The notes under the pieces are model-generated. The model searched no databases. It saw only the letters and a program-made list of their open reading frames with translations, and was not told the origin of the DNA. The position numbers and the translations under genes are program-made. A stretch of DNA of 64,000 nucleotides from Spirodela intermedia. Taxonomy: Eukaryota > Streptophyta > Magnoliopsida > Alismatales > Araceae. This document shows, piece after piece, positions 25,386-36,767 of this stretch (the stretch's first letter is position 1; the number at the start of each line of letters is the position of its first letter). Location: positions 3,155,501-3,219,500 of the forward strand of contig LR746268.1 in NCBI GenBank assembly GCA_902729315.2. Reading direction: 5' to 3'.

Positions 25386-27370
25386 ATGAGCTGCTATCAC
25401 ACATTATGGACAATGACATGTTGGCTGATTACATGGAGATAACAATAGACTAAACAAGCTTATTTGAACTTGACCTCAACAGTGAAGATGTTCATTATAA
25501 GATATCAACTTCCAAATCAAGTTTCAAATACAATGGATGTAAAATTAGAAAGCTTCAAAGTAAGAAACAAGCAAAGTACATTGGTGCACATTCTGGGCAA
25601 TAGGAATGTTTTTCAATCTACGTGACCAATTTTCAAGACATAAAATAATAGGAGAATGTTAAAAAATAAAAGAGAAAAAGCTTGTGAAGAATAAAAATTC
25701 TAATAACTATTAGATTACTCTCCAACGTCTATCTACTCTCCAAAGAATATCCTTCTCCATGAATCAAGGTTCAACCATTGTGAACTCAAAGGAGAATATA
25801 AATCTACATCAGTCTTATATTTGATGTTGGTGATTCAAAACAACATTTGTTTCAAATGCTAACACTCTCCACGAGGCCCTAAGATACTTGAGTGTTGAGT
25901 GGTTAGTGGAGAGAGGTTTAGGCTAAAGTACATATTATAGAAATCTAGTTGTGCTTGTAAAAAGAGTAGTATATGAAGAAATTGAATTGGTGTGATTAAG
26001 ATACTAATCTCATTAAATCAATATATATTTTTACAAGGAAAAAGTGAACTTCAATATGGAGGATCCTTTGAGACTAGAAGTAGCCAAGTGAGGGACAAAC
26101 TAGTATAAAAATTATCAAACTAAGATCTTGATCTTCTTCTTAAGCTTCTTGATCAGGTCTTCATCCTCCCCTCTCACTAGAGCCACCTAAAAAATCCCTT
26201 TAAAGTAGATTCTGGAAAAAACTTTATCTATCTCAATTAACATCTATAGTGAGCCAGATCCTCTTATTTTGAAGAAAGAAAGGGAGAGCCTATTAAGTAG
26301 TCCATAACTGACTCACTTAAGGGCCCAAATAGAAGAGAGACACTACATCAGAGAAAAACAAAATAACGAGATCTTAGCTTGTCTAACAAAAATCTTTGAT
26401 GTATTTGATGGTGATAAGAGAATTGAAAATAACGAGATCTTTGATGGTGATTTATTCGACACTACAATTGGTTAGAATTTTTTAATTATACTAATTATTT
26501 TTATTATTTTTATTATTTAACTCTGCATTTTGCAGTCTACCACATTTATCTATTTTGTTTAGCATGGTTTTTTGTGCAACTATCTTTGCATTCTCGCCTT
26601 GCCTTGATCTATTCAGCACTATAATCAATTATACAATGTTAATTAAATCATCTTGATCATATTAATTGTTCTAATCTTTATTTAGCAGCCTACCACATAT
26701 ATCTAATTTTGTATGTTTATTAAAATTCCACTAAATCACTACTAAACACAAGTTAACATCTAGATCACAATATTCACCCTACTAAATTAGATCAATTATT
26801 TTATAGTCTTACATGATTGGATCTACTCAGCACTAGATCCCCTTTAATAAACACCTCTAGCCATCCTTTGGTATTAATTATGGACAACATAACTGAATGT
26901 TTTTGTAATTGGAAACACCCTTAAAAAAATATATTTACAAAGGATGCCTAATAGTCAATTGTGTATTTATTCTTTTTCTTGGTATTTGCTTATTGTATGG
27001 TAGTTGGATGCTGATTAATTTTTTCAAACATTAAAGATACAATGATAATAATGGTATCAATAGGTTAAATATTATTTTATGACTCTCCATGAATTAATAA
27101 TAGTTTATATCTAATATGTATACTGAAATAATAGCATATGCACATATATAGTTTAAAGATAATATATGCAATGCTATCATCCAAAATTCCACAGAGCACA
27201 GAAAATCTGAGCACGTAAGTACATTTTTTTAATATTCTCTTTTTCGGAACTCATTAGGTAAGTAGTGTAAACGGCAGTTTGTAGTCGTTCCACAAACCTA
27301 GTTACCCGTTACGGCCCCCACAGGACAGACGGTAAGCTCACCTAAATTCAAAATAATCGACCGTTGCTCC

Positions 27371-27411
<41 letters not shown>

Positions 27412-27483
27412 ACGAGCAAAACTCGCCCCCTCCCCCCGCCTACCAGGAATCAGAGAGAGAAAGAGAGAGAGAGACTGCGAGAA
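25386..27483. other. AT-rich spacer and RING-gene upstream region
   Basis: No gene recognised in 25386-27180. From about 27240 the GC content rises; 27369-27392 is (CT)n and 27392-27411 is (CA)n, lying in the probable promoter or 5' UTR of the RING gene. Confidence 0.6.
27369..27411. repeat. Compound (CT)n(CA)n microsatellite
   Basis: Compound dinucleotide tract about 75-115 bp upstream of the RING-gene start codon. Confidence 0.95.
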
Positions 27484-28963
27484 ATGGCAGAAGGTGCCGA
27501 AACCACCGCCCCGATCATCTCCGAGTTCCAGTCGGCGGCGGTGCTACTCGAAGATTGGGGCGGCAGCCGGGCAGAGATCCACGGGAACAGGGGAGTCATA
27601 CTCAGCCCTCGCTTCCGCTCAGCCGCTGCCATAGCTGGATGGGACGAGGAGGCCCTCCTCGTCGCTAGCCTCGTCGTCGAGGACACCCCCGTCCGCCATT
27701 CCAAGCAGCTGAAGAGCCCCTCAGACGCTCCTTCCACAAACTCCCGACGGTAGACAACCAGAGAGAGAGAGAGAGAGAGAGAGAGGAAGAAATTTCTAAA
27801 TCTTTTGTCATCTTCATCTTTTTTAACCACAGGAAAAGAAGATCTCGAAGGCAGAGTCCCCGGATACCGCCAGTTACTCTGAGGCTCGACGACGATGACA
27901 CAGTCGGAAAGGGTTGGCCACACTGTTCCACTTCTCGTTCGATTTTTCCCATGTTCTACCCATTAATCTTTCCTCTCACGTTCTGGGATGATGCCGTCAG
28001 TCGTTCCCCCTTTTGATCCGAAGAAGACGGACGCAGAAGCAGAGATTGTCTTCTCTGAGGCGAAGAAGGAGAAAACACCAGCTCTTGCCATTTCTTGCAT
28101 GGACCGGTTGAGGGAGGAGCTTTCCTGCGCGGTGAGGGATCTCTTCTTCTTGATCTAGGAATTTATGACCTGGATCTCCTTCCTGGAGTAATATGCGGGA
28201 ATTTTCGGCAGATCTGCCTGGAGATTTGCTTCGAACCGAGCACCACTCCCTGTGGGCACAGGTAGATCAGATCTCAACTCCTTCGCCGCTTCTCCTTCAT
28301 CGGAATTTATTTCTATCTTCCACTAACAACTCTGCGATTTAACACAGCTTCTGCAAAAAATGCTTGAAATGTGCGACCACGAGGTGCGGCCGGCGCTGCC
28401 CAAAATGCCGGGATCTCCTTGGGTATGGGATCAGACGGATCAGAGCTTGACGATTTAAACGGGGGGTTTCAATACTGAGAACTCTGCACATCCTTGATTG
28501 CAGAAACGGGAGATCCTGCACTGTAAACACAGTCCTCTGGAACACAATTCAGCTCCTCTTCCCCGATGAGATCGCGGCAAGGAGAAACGCCTCGCCGGAG
28601 ACATCCGCCACCCAGGCCCCCGTAGTCTGCAATAACCCCGACAGCAGCAGCCGCGGCAACGTAAGAACCGACGGCAGTAGCGCGAGACTAAGAAGCGTCC
28701 GAAGTGGGATTTTAAGACGGCCACTCCGAGCAGGGAGGCCTGCGATTGTGGAGCTCAGCGGCGAGCAAGAGCCGGGAAGGGCGGCGGCGGCGAGCCAGTC
28801 GGAGGATGCGGCACTGGCTTTGAGATTGCAGAGAGAGGAAATGATGGGAGCCCTTCGGGAAACTCAGCAGCGGCCGGAGAGGAACACGGTCTACATGGCG
28901 AGAGCTAACCTGCGGGCCATGGCTTCCAGGGCCATCCAGCTCCGCAGTAGGCGTAGACAGTGA
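27484..28963 (+). CDS. RING-HC (C3HC4) E3 ubiquitin ligase, plant family
   Basis: Predicted ubiquitin ligase; the RING would recruit an E2 enzyme. Six exons, 27484..27749, 27833..27912, 28001..28131, 28212..28261, 28348..28422 and 28504..28963, join in consistent phases to give 353 residues. The RING is split over exons 3-5: C158-x2-C161-x11-C173-x-H175-x2-C178-x2-C181-x11-C193-x2-C196, all eight ligands present (SCAICLEIC...PCGHSFCKKC...CPKC). It is followed by [19 protein letters not shown], a block conserved after the RING in this plant family, and a C-terminal helix-rich tail ([11 protein letters not shown]...[14 protein letters not shown]). The N-terminus is Ala-rich and ends in a basic patch ([12 protein letters not shown]) that could be a nuclear signal. 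The exon 2/3 junction (27912|28001) is the least certain. The ATG at 27484 is preferred to an in-frame one at 27364, which lies in the CT/CA repeat. Targets are unknown. Confidence 0.88.
27761..27785. repeat. (GA)n microsatellite in RING-gene intron 1
   Basis: About 25 bp of GA within the 83-bp first intron. Confidence 0.9.
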
Positions 28964-28965
28964 TA

Positions 28966-28977
28966 ATCTCTCTCTCT

Positions 28978-29074
<97 letters not shown>
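28966..29074. repeat. Long (CT)n tract directly after the RING stop codon
   Basis: About 108 bp of almost pure CT beginning a few bases after the TGA at 28961-28963, so presumably in the 3' UTR. It is the longest microsatellite in the window. Confidence 0.95.
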
Positions 29075-29076
<2 letters not shown>

Positions 29077-29911
29077 GCTCTAGAAATGGGTTCTACCCAT
29101 GAACAGAAACGGCTGGTTCTACCCACATACATTGTCAACGCGTCAGTCGACCCCCTTCACTTTGTCAACGCCGCCATTTTATGTAAAAAAAAAATAATTT
29201 CGATCAGATTCCATGTATGTGGGTTTAAATAAAAACTTTTTAATCAATTCAAGAAATCTTGCGCATTTTATTTTCCGTCCGGCATCGCATTAATCGGAGG
29301 TCGTACTATTAAACGATGATGAAGGGCCATTTATATCAGCATCATAAAAATGGTAATTTCGTTTTGCTTTCTTCGGGATAAAATAAATCCAATATAAATA
29401 ATAAAGTAGAATTATAATGAGGCCCTTCACTTCTTCCTTGCCCCACCACAGTAGCTTCTTGTCCTGACCCTGCGTAGTAGATCTGAAGTCGAACGTAGTC
29501 CACCGTCGATCAGGCGAACTTTCCATCGCACGGCCGAACACGGGACACGTGTTGAGCGTCCCGTTGGATCTGCCGTTAAAAACACTGTGAGCCCCACAGG
29601 ACAAGGACCAGTGATCCGCCGACGGAGGTATTCTGAGCGATTTATTTATTGAATTAATAATTCCTCCTTTTAATAAATAGCGGTTACTAATTTATTGTGG
29701 GCCCAGTCTGGCGTATTTTTCAACTATTATGCCCATAAAGGAGGTTAATAGAAATCAGAGCGTTAATAAGAAAGGCGCCTGGGGCGGTGATTGGAGACTG
29801 TAATACTGCGAGATCACTGCGTATCTTGTTACGCTGACCATTGTTATCTTGAGAAGGTGAGGTTACCGTTACCGGTATCTTGGTCTGGCGTGAACGTGGG
29901 GGAATTGTTGG

Positions 29912-29918
29912 TATAAAC
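29912..29918 (+). promoter_or_regulatory. Putative TATA box of the GT92 gene
   Basis: tataaac, about 258 bp before the chosen start codon. It would put transcription start near 29945 and give a leader of about 225 nt. Confidence 0.4.
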
Positions 29919-30015
29919 GGAGAGACACGATCCGCCCTTGAGCTTTATCTGGCCAATAGCCGCAATTCCCTTCCTTGGGCCTGCCTCCTCGCCCCAGGAG
30001 TCCCCCACCACCGCC

Positions 30016-30057
30016 ATGCCTTTCTCCTCCGCAATGGCTTCCTCCCGTGCTGGATAG
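30016..30057 (+). promoter_or_regulatory. uORF 1 in the GT92 leader
   Basis: ATG at 30016 in a fair context (gccatgc), encoding 13 residues and ending at tag 30055-30057, wholly inside the inferred leader. Confidence 0.4.
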
Positions 30058-30095
30058 ATTCTGCTTCTTCCCCATCCGGGCGGCGAGTTCGCCTC

Positions 30096-30173
30096 ATGAA
30101 TAGGGATAGGCGCGGTGGCGGAGGCGATATTGTTCCGGAGATCTGCGTCGCCGGCATCGACCCCAGGCGATGA
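30096..30173 (+). promoter_or_regulatory. uORF 2 overlapping the GT92 start codon
   Basis: 25-codon frame starting at 30096. Its TGA (30171-30173) overlaps the main ATG (30170-30172) in the arrangement ATGA, so termination and main-ORF initiation would coincide. Confidence 0.4.
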
Positions 30174-32522
30174 AGGACTACCGGAGAAAGCAGCTGCAGC
30201 AACAGCGGGGAGATCTGCCCGGGGGAGGCGGTGGTCTGGTCTCGAAGGGGAAGCCCTACGCCTGCGGCGGCGGAGACAAGGGGAGGGCGTCGTCCTGGTG
30301 CACGCTGACGGTGGTGCTCTGCTGTGCCATTCTCTCAGCCCTCACCTTCTCCGCATTCCGGCTCTTTGGAGGTATCCTTCCTCTCCTATTTCTTCTCGAT
30401 TGGGGTCAGATGCCTCTGTAATGCACGAGGACCTGTGAGTTGTGCTGTCGGTCAGAACCATCCATTGGATCTTCCCTCGGACGTTGTATTCCCCTTTTTT
30501 CCGCGTTGAAGCTTCAATTCTCTTCCGTCGTGGGTTCTTTTGAAGAAGCCAAGGGATCTTCTTCCTGGTTTTAGGGTTTTTTTTAATCTGGATCGATGTG
30601 AAATCGTCGTAATTTCTGGTTTCTTTTTTGCTGTGGATTTAGAGTTATCCTTAATCGGGTATCTTAACTTAATTCGGCTGAGGCTGTCAGATTCCAGTCT
30701 TCTTCATCCAATTAAGTACGTTTTTCTATGAACATCAGAGAAAATCATTGCGCTCTCGGCATTCGCTCCCTTTTCTGTGTTTCCTGATATATATTTTTTT
30801 CTTCCTGGTTCCTTCCAAACGATTTGTAAATGAATATCTCTGGTTCGTCACCTCCCTGACATTCCGTGTCTTCTGTGAACTGCAAATCACCGGATGGGGA
30901 CCGGCAATGGCGCGGCAGTCTCCTTCCACCCCGTGTTGGTCACCACGTGGCAGCAGGCTCCGACGCTCAACTCCATCTCCGCCACCTCCGGCAGCGCAGC
31001 AGACCTCCGCCACCTTCTCGGCCACCAGTTCCTCTCCTCGTCACTCCACATCCGCCTGGCCATCTCCTCCCCTGACCTGCTCCTCCTCTTCCTGAACCAT
31101 CAGCCCTCCCAAAATTCTCTAATCACGTCCTCCACCGTCACGGCTAACGAAGCATCCCCTCATCTGCGTTGCCTCTACTTCCCGCCCTCCTCCTCCAGGT
31201 CCAACCTCAGCCTGCGGCCCATCTCGGCGGACCTCAGTCAGGGCATCCTGCGCTGCCCTCTGCAACCCCATGGCTTCCTCGTCTCCGTTGGCGGCGGTGG
31301 CGGTGAGATCGCCGCCCCGCCGGTGCTTCCCTGGCCGTGGGACTCCCTCGCCTACGAGTCCCTACTTGACGGCCGTGACAACTCCACCATCGTCTTCGCC
31401 AAGGGCCTGAACCTTCGGCCGGGGAGGCTCTCGGATCCCTCCCGCTACGAATGCGTCTTCGGCTGGGACTTCGCCCGCCCCCGCTTCCTCATCACCTCCA
31501 ATGCTCTGAGCGCCGCCCAGGAGATCGTCCGCTGCCGGACCCCTCTCAGCGTCCTTCGCCGGCATTCTGCAGTAGCGGCGGAGGAGCGGCCAGTAATGGT
31601 CTCCGTCAAGGACAGAGCCCGGGGTGTTCCCCACATCTTGCCGTCTGTTGCTCGGCCGGTCCTCATCCCCCGCGACGGCGCTGACGGCGGCGAGCAAGAG
31701 GGGAAGCACCAGATGTGCGTCTGCACGATGCTGCGCAACCAGGCGCGGTTCCTGACGGAGTGGATAACCTACCACGGCCGCATCGGTGTCGGGCGCTGGT
31801 TCATCTACGACAACAACAGCGACGACGCCATTGAAGAAACCCTCCGGGGGATGCCGGAGTACAACGTGACGAGGCACGCCTGGCCGTGGGTGAAGGCCCA
31901 GGAGGCCGGCTTCGCCCACTGCGCCCTCCGTGCCCGAGCTTCCTGCCAGTGGGTGGCGTTCATCGACGTCGACGAATTCCTGTACCTGCCGTCACCGGGG
32001 CTGTCGCTGCAAGAGGTGCTGAGCAACTATACGACGTCCTTCCCCCAGATCGCGGAGCTGCGGACGGCGTGCCACACCTTCGGCCCGTCGGGGCACCGGG
32101 TGGCACCGCCGGAGGGCGTCACAGTGGGGTACACCTGCAGGACGTCGGCGCCGGAGCGGCACAAGTCGATCGTCCGGCCAGAGGCGCTGAGCACCTCGCT
32201 GATCAACGTCGTCCACCACTTTCACCTGAAGGAAGGGTTCCGGTACGTGAACATGGACAGAGCGACCATGGTGATCAACCACTACAAGTACCAGGCCTGG
32301 GAGGTGTTCAAGGAGAAGTTCTACCGGCGGGTGGCGACCTACGTCGCCGACTGGCAGGACGAGGAGAATGTAGGGTCCAAGGACCGCGCGCCGGGCCTGG
32401 GCACGAAGCCCGTGGAGCCGCCGAACTGGCCCAGCCGCTTCTGCGATGTGAAGGACCCCGGCCTGCGGAACCGGGTCCTGAGGATCTTCACCGACCCGAC
32501 CACCGGACAGTTGCCCTGGTAG
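30170..32522 (+). CDS. Glycosyltransferase family 92 (DUF23) protein
   Basis: Type II Golgi-type membrane protein of the GT92 family (galactan synthase-related clade, closest in style to the plant GT92 proteins of about 580-600 residues). Two exons, 30170..30371 and 30919..32522, join in phase 1 (g|tc, Val68), giving 601 residues. Residues 1-44 are a basic cytosolic tail, 45-64 a transmembrane anchor (TLTVVLCCAILSALTF), then a variable stem. The catalytic GT-A domain runs from about 333 (MCVCTMLRNQARFLTEW) to 590, with the metal-binding acidic motif IDVDEF at 416-421 and conserved HFHLKEGFRY and INHYKYQ. The coding region is very GC-rich. The intron acceptor (cggcag, 30913-30918) has a weak pyrimidine tract; an alternative start at 30894 would remove the anchor and is less likely. 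It converges with the P450 gene downstream. Confidence 0.9.
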
Positions 32523-33196
32523 CTGTTCGCTCGCCGGAGGCTCAGCAAGGCGGGGCGCCGACGACTGTTGCAGGTTCAGGTTGCTACCTATCTCCCTCTC
32601 CACCGCCCTCTCCGCACCGTGAGATCAGTCGTAGAGGCGGAGGGACAGAGAACCAAATGATTCTTTTGTAGATAAGCGGCGTAATACTGCCCACATTGCC
32701 ATAGATCAGTGAGAAAGAGAATAGTTCCTTTCCCGAGGACTTTTCCGGTGATCTCCGCCATGAACGACCCACCTACCCATCCTCCGTTCGGGAGTTGCCT
32801 CTGCCGGCGAGTTGGAGTTGGGTACTCATTCTACATCGACTTGGGCCTACCCATGAGTTGGGCGCCGCCAGAGTTGTTGAAATGGAGGCATCTCTACTAC
32901 CCTGAGCAGAATCAACGATCTGTTTGCTCTGTCATGGTCAGGTGAGAGAAGACCAGTTGGGAACCGCATATAGGTCTGATGTTTAAGCTAATAATACTTA
33001 TTAGAGACGACTAGATGGAACTTGATCGCGATTAAATCTGGGATCGGCATTTGGTGAACAAAATTTAGTTCGGAAGGCGCAAATAGTGTCACCCTTGAGC
33101 TGGCTACTCCGGGAATTTATCTGTTATTAAGGCCGAGCAATGCATCTCAGAGTACATTTAATGCCCAGCTTCTCGTACTTCGGACCTCGAGCAGAT
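32523..33196. other. Convergent intergenic region (GT92 and P450 3' ends)
   Basis: About 670 bp between the two stop codons, presumably shared by both 3' UTRs. Small frames here show no domain. Confidence 0.6.
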
Positions 33197-34972
33197 TTAA
33201 TGGTCGCCTTTTCTTACTTCAAGAGAGTAGTCGGCCTTCATGGTGGCGGCGAGTAGGAGGGGTGTCTTCTTCCTCGTGGCCAGCCCGAAAAGCTCGTCTA
33301 TGTTGACGTCCTCTGGCCGGAGGCCCGCCGGGAGACTCCAGTCGAAGTGGAAGAGGATTTTGGCCAGCGTAAGCTCGATGGTGGCCTGGGCGAAGGTGGA
33401 GCCGGGGCAGCCCCTCCTTCCCCCTCCAAATGGAAGGAACCGGAACTCCTGCGCTTTCTCCTCGTCCTCGAACCTCTCCGGCAGGAACTCCAGCGGCCGG
33501 TCCCACACGGTGGGGCTCCTCCCCAGGGCGTAGACATTGACGAGGACCCTAGTTCCCGCAGGGACGGCATGTTCGCCGACGACGCAGGCCTCTGTGGCCT
33601 CCCTCGGAACTAGGAGCGGCGCCGGCGGGTGTAGCCGCAGGGTCTCCTTCACCACCGCCTTCAGGTATCGCAGATGGGAGATGTCGATCTCCTCCACTGT
33701 GGCCCCCTTTCTGCCGGCGACGGCGGCTCTCACCTCCTCCTGGGCCTTCTTCATCGCCTCCGGATGCCGTGACAACTCCGTCATCACCCATTCGAGGGTA
33801 GCCGACGTGGTGTCCGTTCCGGCGACGAACATGTCCTGTAGACGAATACGGAGACGGCGACGGCGGGAGACGTCATTTTTGCTTGTGAGGGTCGTTAACC
33901 GGAGGGAAATGACACAACACCACAAAGAGGAAATGGGTATTGTAGAGAGGAGATACATCCAAGAGAGAGAGAGAGAGAGAGAGGAACGTTTGTCAATGGG
34001 GGGAGCTAAACTGAAGGGGAGGGAGAGGGCAGTAAGTCGTACCATGACGAGAGCCTTCAGATTGTCATCGGTGATCGGCACCTCCAGGCCCCCCTCATTC
34101 TGCACCCTCAATAGCACGTTAACAAAGTCCTCGTTCTCAGCTTCTCCGCCTTCGCCCGACGCCCGTATCCTTTTCTTCCTGTGCTCCCTTATGATCTGAT
34201 CGCCGACGGCCCTCAGGTCGGCGAGATTCCTCTCCAGCCGTCGCCTCAGCCCCGTGGCGGCGTTGAGAACCTCTCCCAGGATGCCGGGGAAGAATTCTGC
34301 GGCGTCGAAACCGGCGAAGAGCCTCTGAGATTCTTGTAGCACCGCTACCAGGCCCATCTTACCCCCGTCCTCCCCGTTCTCGAACCTCCTCCCGAAGGCC
34401 ACCCTGCACAGCACGTTGTTGGCCAGCGCGAAGAACCTCTTGCTCATGTCCACATTCGGACCTGCCTCGGCCGCAACGGAACGCAGCAGGTGGTCGACTT
34501 CCTCCCGCCGGATGGCCCCAAAGGAGGCAACACGGCGGGGGGAGAGAAGCTCGGAGACGCAGATCCTGCGGACCTGGCGCCAGTAAGGGCCAAGCGGGGA
34601 GAAGGTGACATCGGAGCAGCCGAAGGAGAGGTACTGCGCCGAAAGCAGCGCCGGACGGCTGGCCAGGACGTGGTCCTGTGTCTTGAGGACCTCCCTTGCC
34701 AGATGAGGGGAGGAGACGACTACGGTGGGAACTTGACCCAGTCGGAGTATAAGGATATCTGTTTTGAGCTCCTCGGCCAGGTGGGCGAAGACGTGGTGAG
34801 GCGGGGAGGGGGAGGAGAGGAGGTGGTAGAGGTGCCCCACGATGGGAAGGGATGGCGGGGAAGGAACGCGGCGGGTAGAGAGAGGCTGAGAGCGGCGGAG
34901 GCCGAGGAAAACTAAAGGAAACAGAAAGAGGAGGGCAGGGATCGAAAGGGCAGCGACGGCGTTGAAGTCCAT
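33197..34972 (-). CDS. Cytochrome P450, CYP71-clan (CYP71-like)
   Basis: ER-anchored haem mono-oxygenase of A-type (CYP71 clan); substrate not predictable. Two exons on the minus strand, 34043..34972 and 33197..33835, both in phase 0, give 522 residues. N-terminal hydrophobic anchor (SIPALLFLFPLVFLGL), proline hinge (PSPPSLPIVGHLY), the I-helix AGTDTTS (315-321), E374-x2-R377 in KETLRLHP, PERF at 429-432, and haem-binding loop FGGGRRGCPG with Cys453. The intron position, just before DMFVAGTDT, is the phase-0 position conserved in CYP71-clan genes. The 207-bp intron is free of stops in frame, so an unspliced reading frame of 591 codons exists. It also carries a (GA)n tract. A TATA box and (CT)n leader lie just upstream. 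Confidence 0.94.
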   Translation of the reverse strand: MDFNAVAALSIPALLFLFPLVFLGLRRSQPLSTRRVPSPPSLPIVGHLYHLLSSPSPPHHVFAHLAEELKTDILILRLGQVPTVVVSSPHLAREVLKTQDHVLASRPALLSAQYLSFGCSDVTFSPLGPYWRQVRRICVSELLSPRRVASFGAIRREEVDHLLRSVAAEAGPNVDMSKRFFALANNVLCRVAFGRRFENGEDGGKMGLVAVLQESQRLFAGFDAAEFFPGILGEVLNAATGLRRRLERNLADLRAVGDQIIREHRKKRIRASGEGGEAENEDFVNVLLRVQNEGGLEVPITDDNLKALVMVRLTALSLPFSLAPPIDKRSSLSLSLSWMYLLSTIPISSLWCCVISLRLTTLTSKNDVSRRRRLRIRLQDMFVAGTDTTSATLEWVMTELSRHPEAMKKAQEEVRAAVAGRKGATVEEIDISHLRYLKAVVKETLRLHPPAPLLVPREATEACVVGEHAVPAGTRVLVNVYALGRSPTVWDRPLEFLPERFEDEEKAQEFRFLPFGGGRRGCPGSTFAQATIELTLAKILFHFDWSLPAGLRPEDVNIDELFGLATRKKTPLLLAATMKADYSLEVRKGDH

Positions 34973-35021
34973 TACTAGATGAAGGGGAAGGCCAACTGAG
35001 AACGATCGCTAAGCAGACAGC

Positions 35022-35033
35022 GCATATATAGAA
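35022..35033 (-). promoter_or_regulatory. Putative TATA box of the P450 gene
   Basis: Minus-strand ctatatatgc, about 50-60 bp before the ATG at 34972, with a (CT)n sense-strand tract (35030-35048) immediately upstream. Spacing fits a short leader. Confidence 0.55.
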
Positions 35034-35244
35034 AGAGAGAGAGAGAGACAATTCGAGAAACCCTTTCTATCACGTTTTGGATCTAACAGAACAGTGTCGT
35101 CTGAAATGGCTTCTGTACCAAGTTATTTGCTTGTGGATACGGCACTTGCAAACTGGCCCTACCTTACTTCATGCCGATTGAGTTCTCCCCTTACTTTCTA
35201 GAAACCATTCTTTCTCTAGTCACGTTGCGAGAACCCACCCGCCC

Positions 35245-35248
<4 letters not shown>

Positions 35249-35293
<45 letters not shown>

Positions 35294-35340
35294 ATATATA
35301 TATATATATATCTCTCTCTATATATATTATATTATTTAAT
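35249..35340. repeat. Compound (CT)n(TA)n microsatellite
   Basis: (CT)n from about 35249 to 35291 followed by TA-rich repeats to about 35340, 280-370 bp upstream of the P450 start. Confidence 0.95.
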
Positions 35341-35453
35341 ATTATGTATATATATACAGATATATCTGGAAATCATGCGAAGGCGCTCGACAAGAAGATG
35401 GGGGGCGTGGGCTTTCAGGGGGAGTTGACGAAGTGGTGATGAGGCCCGCTGCT

Positions 35454-35601
35454 GGGATTAAGAAATCTCCGCGTTCTCCTTTCTCCGCGCACGCAAAAAT
35501 AAAATAGAGACGTTCAGCGGCCACGTTGGCGGGATTAAGAAATCTCTATATATACTAATAAAGACTCATACGAGTGAAGACGTTCAGCGGGCACGTTGCT
35601 G
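35454..35601. repeat. Tandem duplication, two units of about 70-77 bp
   Basis: Each unit opens with gggattaagaaatctc (35454 and 35531) and closes with gacgttcagcgg-cacgttg (about 35509-35527 and 35579-35598). Confidence 0.75.
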
Positions 35602-36767
35602 AATTAATGAATGCATGAGGGAGAATACGTGGTTATATATAACACAGAGAGAGAGAGAGAGAACGGCGTAAGCAAAAATGATTCCATACCTTCGTTTTAG
35701 CGTTCACAGCTCCGAAGTGAACCCTGATCGTACGTACAGTGTACCTACTATAACTTGATAAAGTTTTTAATTGTAGAGTTAGCTTGTTAGATGACCTTAA
35801 TGATTGATAGTGAGGAAAGCCTTAGAATTGAAAAAGTCATGTTCGAGGGTAAAATCGCATTTCATATTGTGAGCTAAAATCAGCTAAATTAAATGTTCTC
35901 ATGACCCTAGAAAACACTCAAATTCGTTGCAAATGTTCTAAAATAATTTATCATACTTATTGAGTACTTTTGTGCAATTTTATAGACATCATTATATTCC
36001 AAGTTCAAGTGCTGACATGTGTCAACACATGGAGATAGACAAGATTGAATGTTGCCTTTGTGAAAGCACCGATTTTGGACCATTAAATGGATGCAGAAAA
36101 CCATAAAAAAAAACCAAAATAAATCGGTGGATATTTGAGGAACTCTCCTCTCAACCAAATGCAAGAAAAATGAAGAAATCAAGATCATGGGTGAATAATC
36201 AAAGAGCAGTAAAAGACGAAAACACATCTTCGATGAGAAATTCTCAAATGAGAAATCAGAAACAAGCCTCCAGGAAACTTGAAGCCTGAACAACAAGAAT
36301 AGTAATTTTCCCTGATTTCCATAAGCATAAGGTAGTAAGCAGGTTCTTTGTTGCTCCGCAAGATACTGAAGGATACAAATAATTTGAAAGCCTAAGAATA
36401 TTGACAAAGAAGGCAGGAATAATAGACTCAGCCATCAGACCGACACATATGAATCTATCTACAATCGTCCTATGCAACGGTTGTAGCAACATTTGCTAGA
36501 AAAGTGACGCTCCCAGCAGAAAACTAACACAGAAATATGTTACAGAGACCCTACCAAGTTTTCGCCTGGAAGCATAGCATAGTTAATACAGAGAAGCATT
36601 GCAAATTCCATGGCCTTAACTTCTAGGAGAAGAGTCCACGGCTGGCTGTAGAAATAAGCTCGTCAGGTGAAAGCATGGAGGGCACCACTGCAATTGCCTC
36701 CATTTGGTCGGGGAAGAGGTATTGTGAAGGAATTTCCACAATTGTAATGAGACCGGGTTCAGTCGGT

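Larger units (their letters stand above)
29075..30169 (+). other. Intergenic region and 5' leader of the GT92 gene
   Basis: Begins with the RING 3' UTR or spacer. A G-box core CACGTG is at 29546-29551 within a GC-richer block (29440-29640). A TATA-like box is at 29912-29918. Leader ATGs are described separately. No other gene recognised. Confidence 0.5.
34973..36767. other. Intergenic region between P450 and GCP5
   Basis: P450 promoter side up to about 35.6 kb with microsatellites and the tandem duplication, then AT-rich sequence that probably contains the GCP5 3' UTR (36.0-36.77 kb). Minus-strand frames at 35907-36808 continue the GCP5 transcript but are out of frame or past its stop. Confidence 0.5.

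Noticed and set aside
30894-30918. GT92 start codon at 30894
   Set aside because: It would remove the transmembrane anchor. Splicing from 30371 to 30919 restores phase and the usual type II topology.
31362-32671. Frames of 185, 203 and 261 codons overlapping GT92
   Set aside because: High GC at third positions removes stops in other frames; the GT92 frame carries all conserved motifs.
34490-34915. Plus-strand 141-codon frame opposite the P450
   Set aside because: Antisense shadow of the P450 first exon with no domain.
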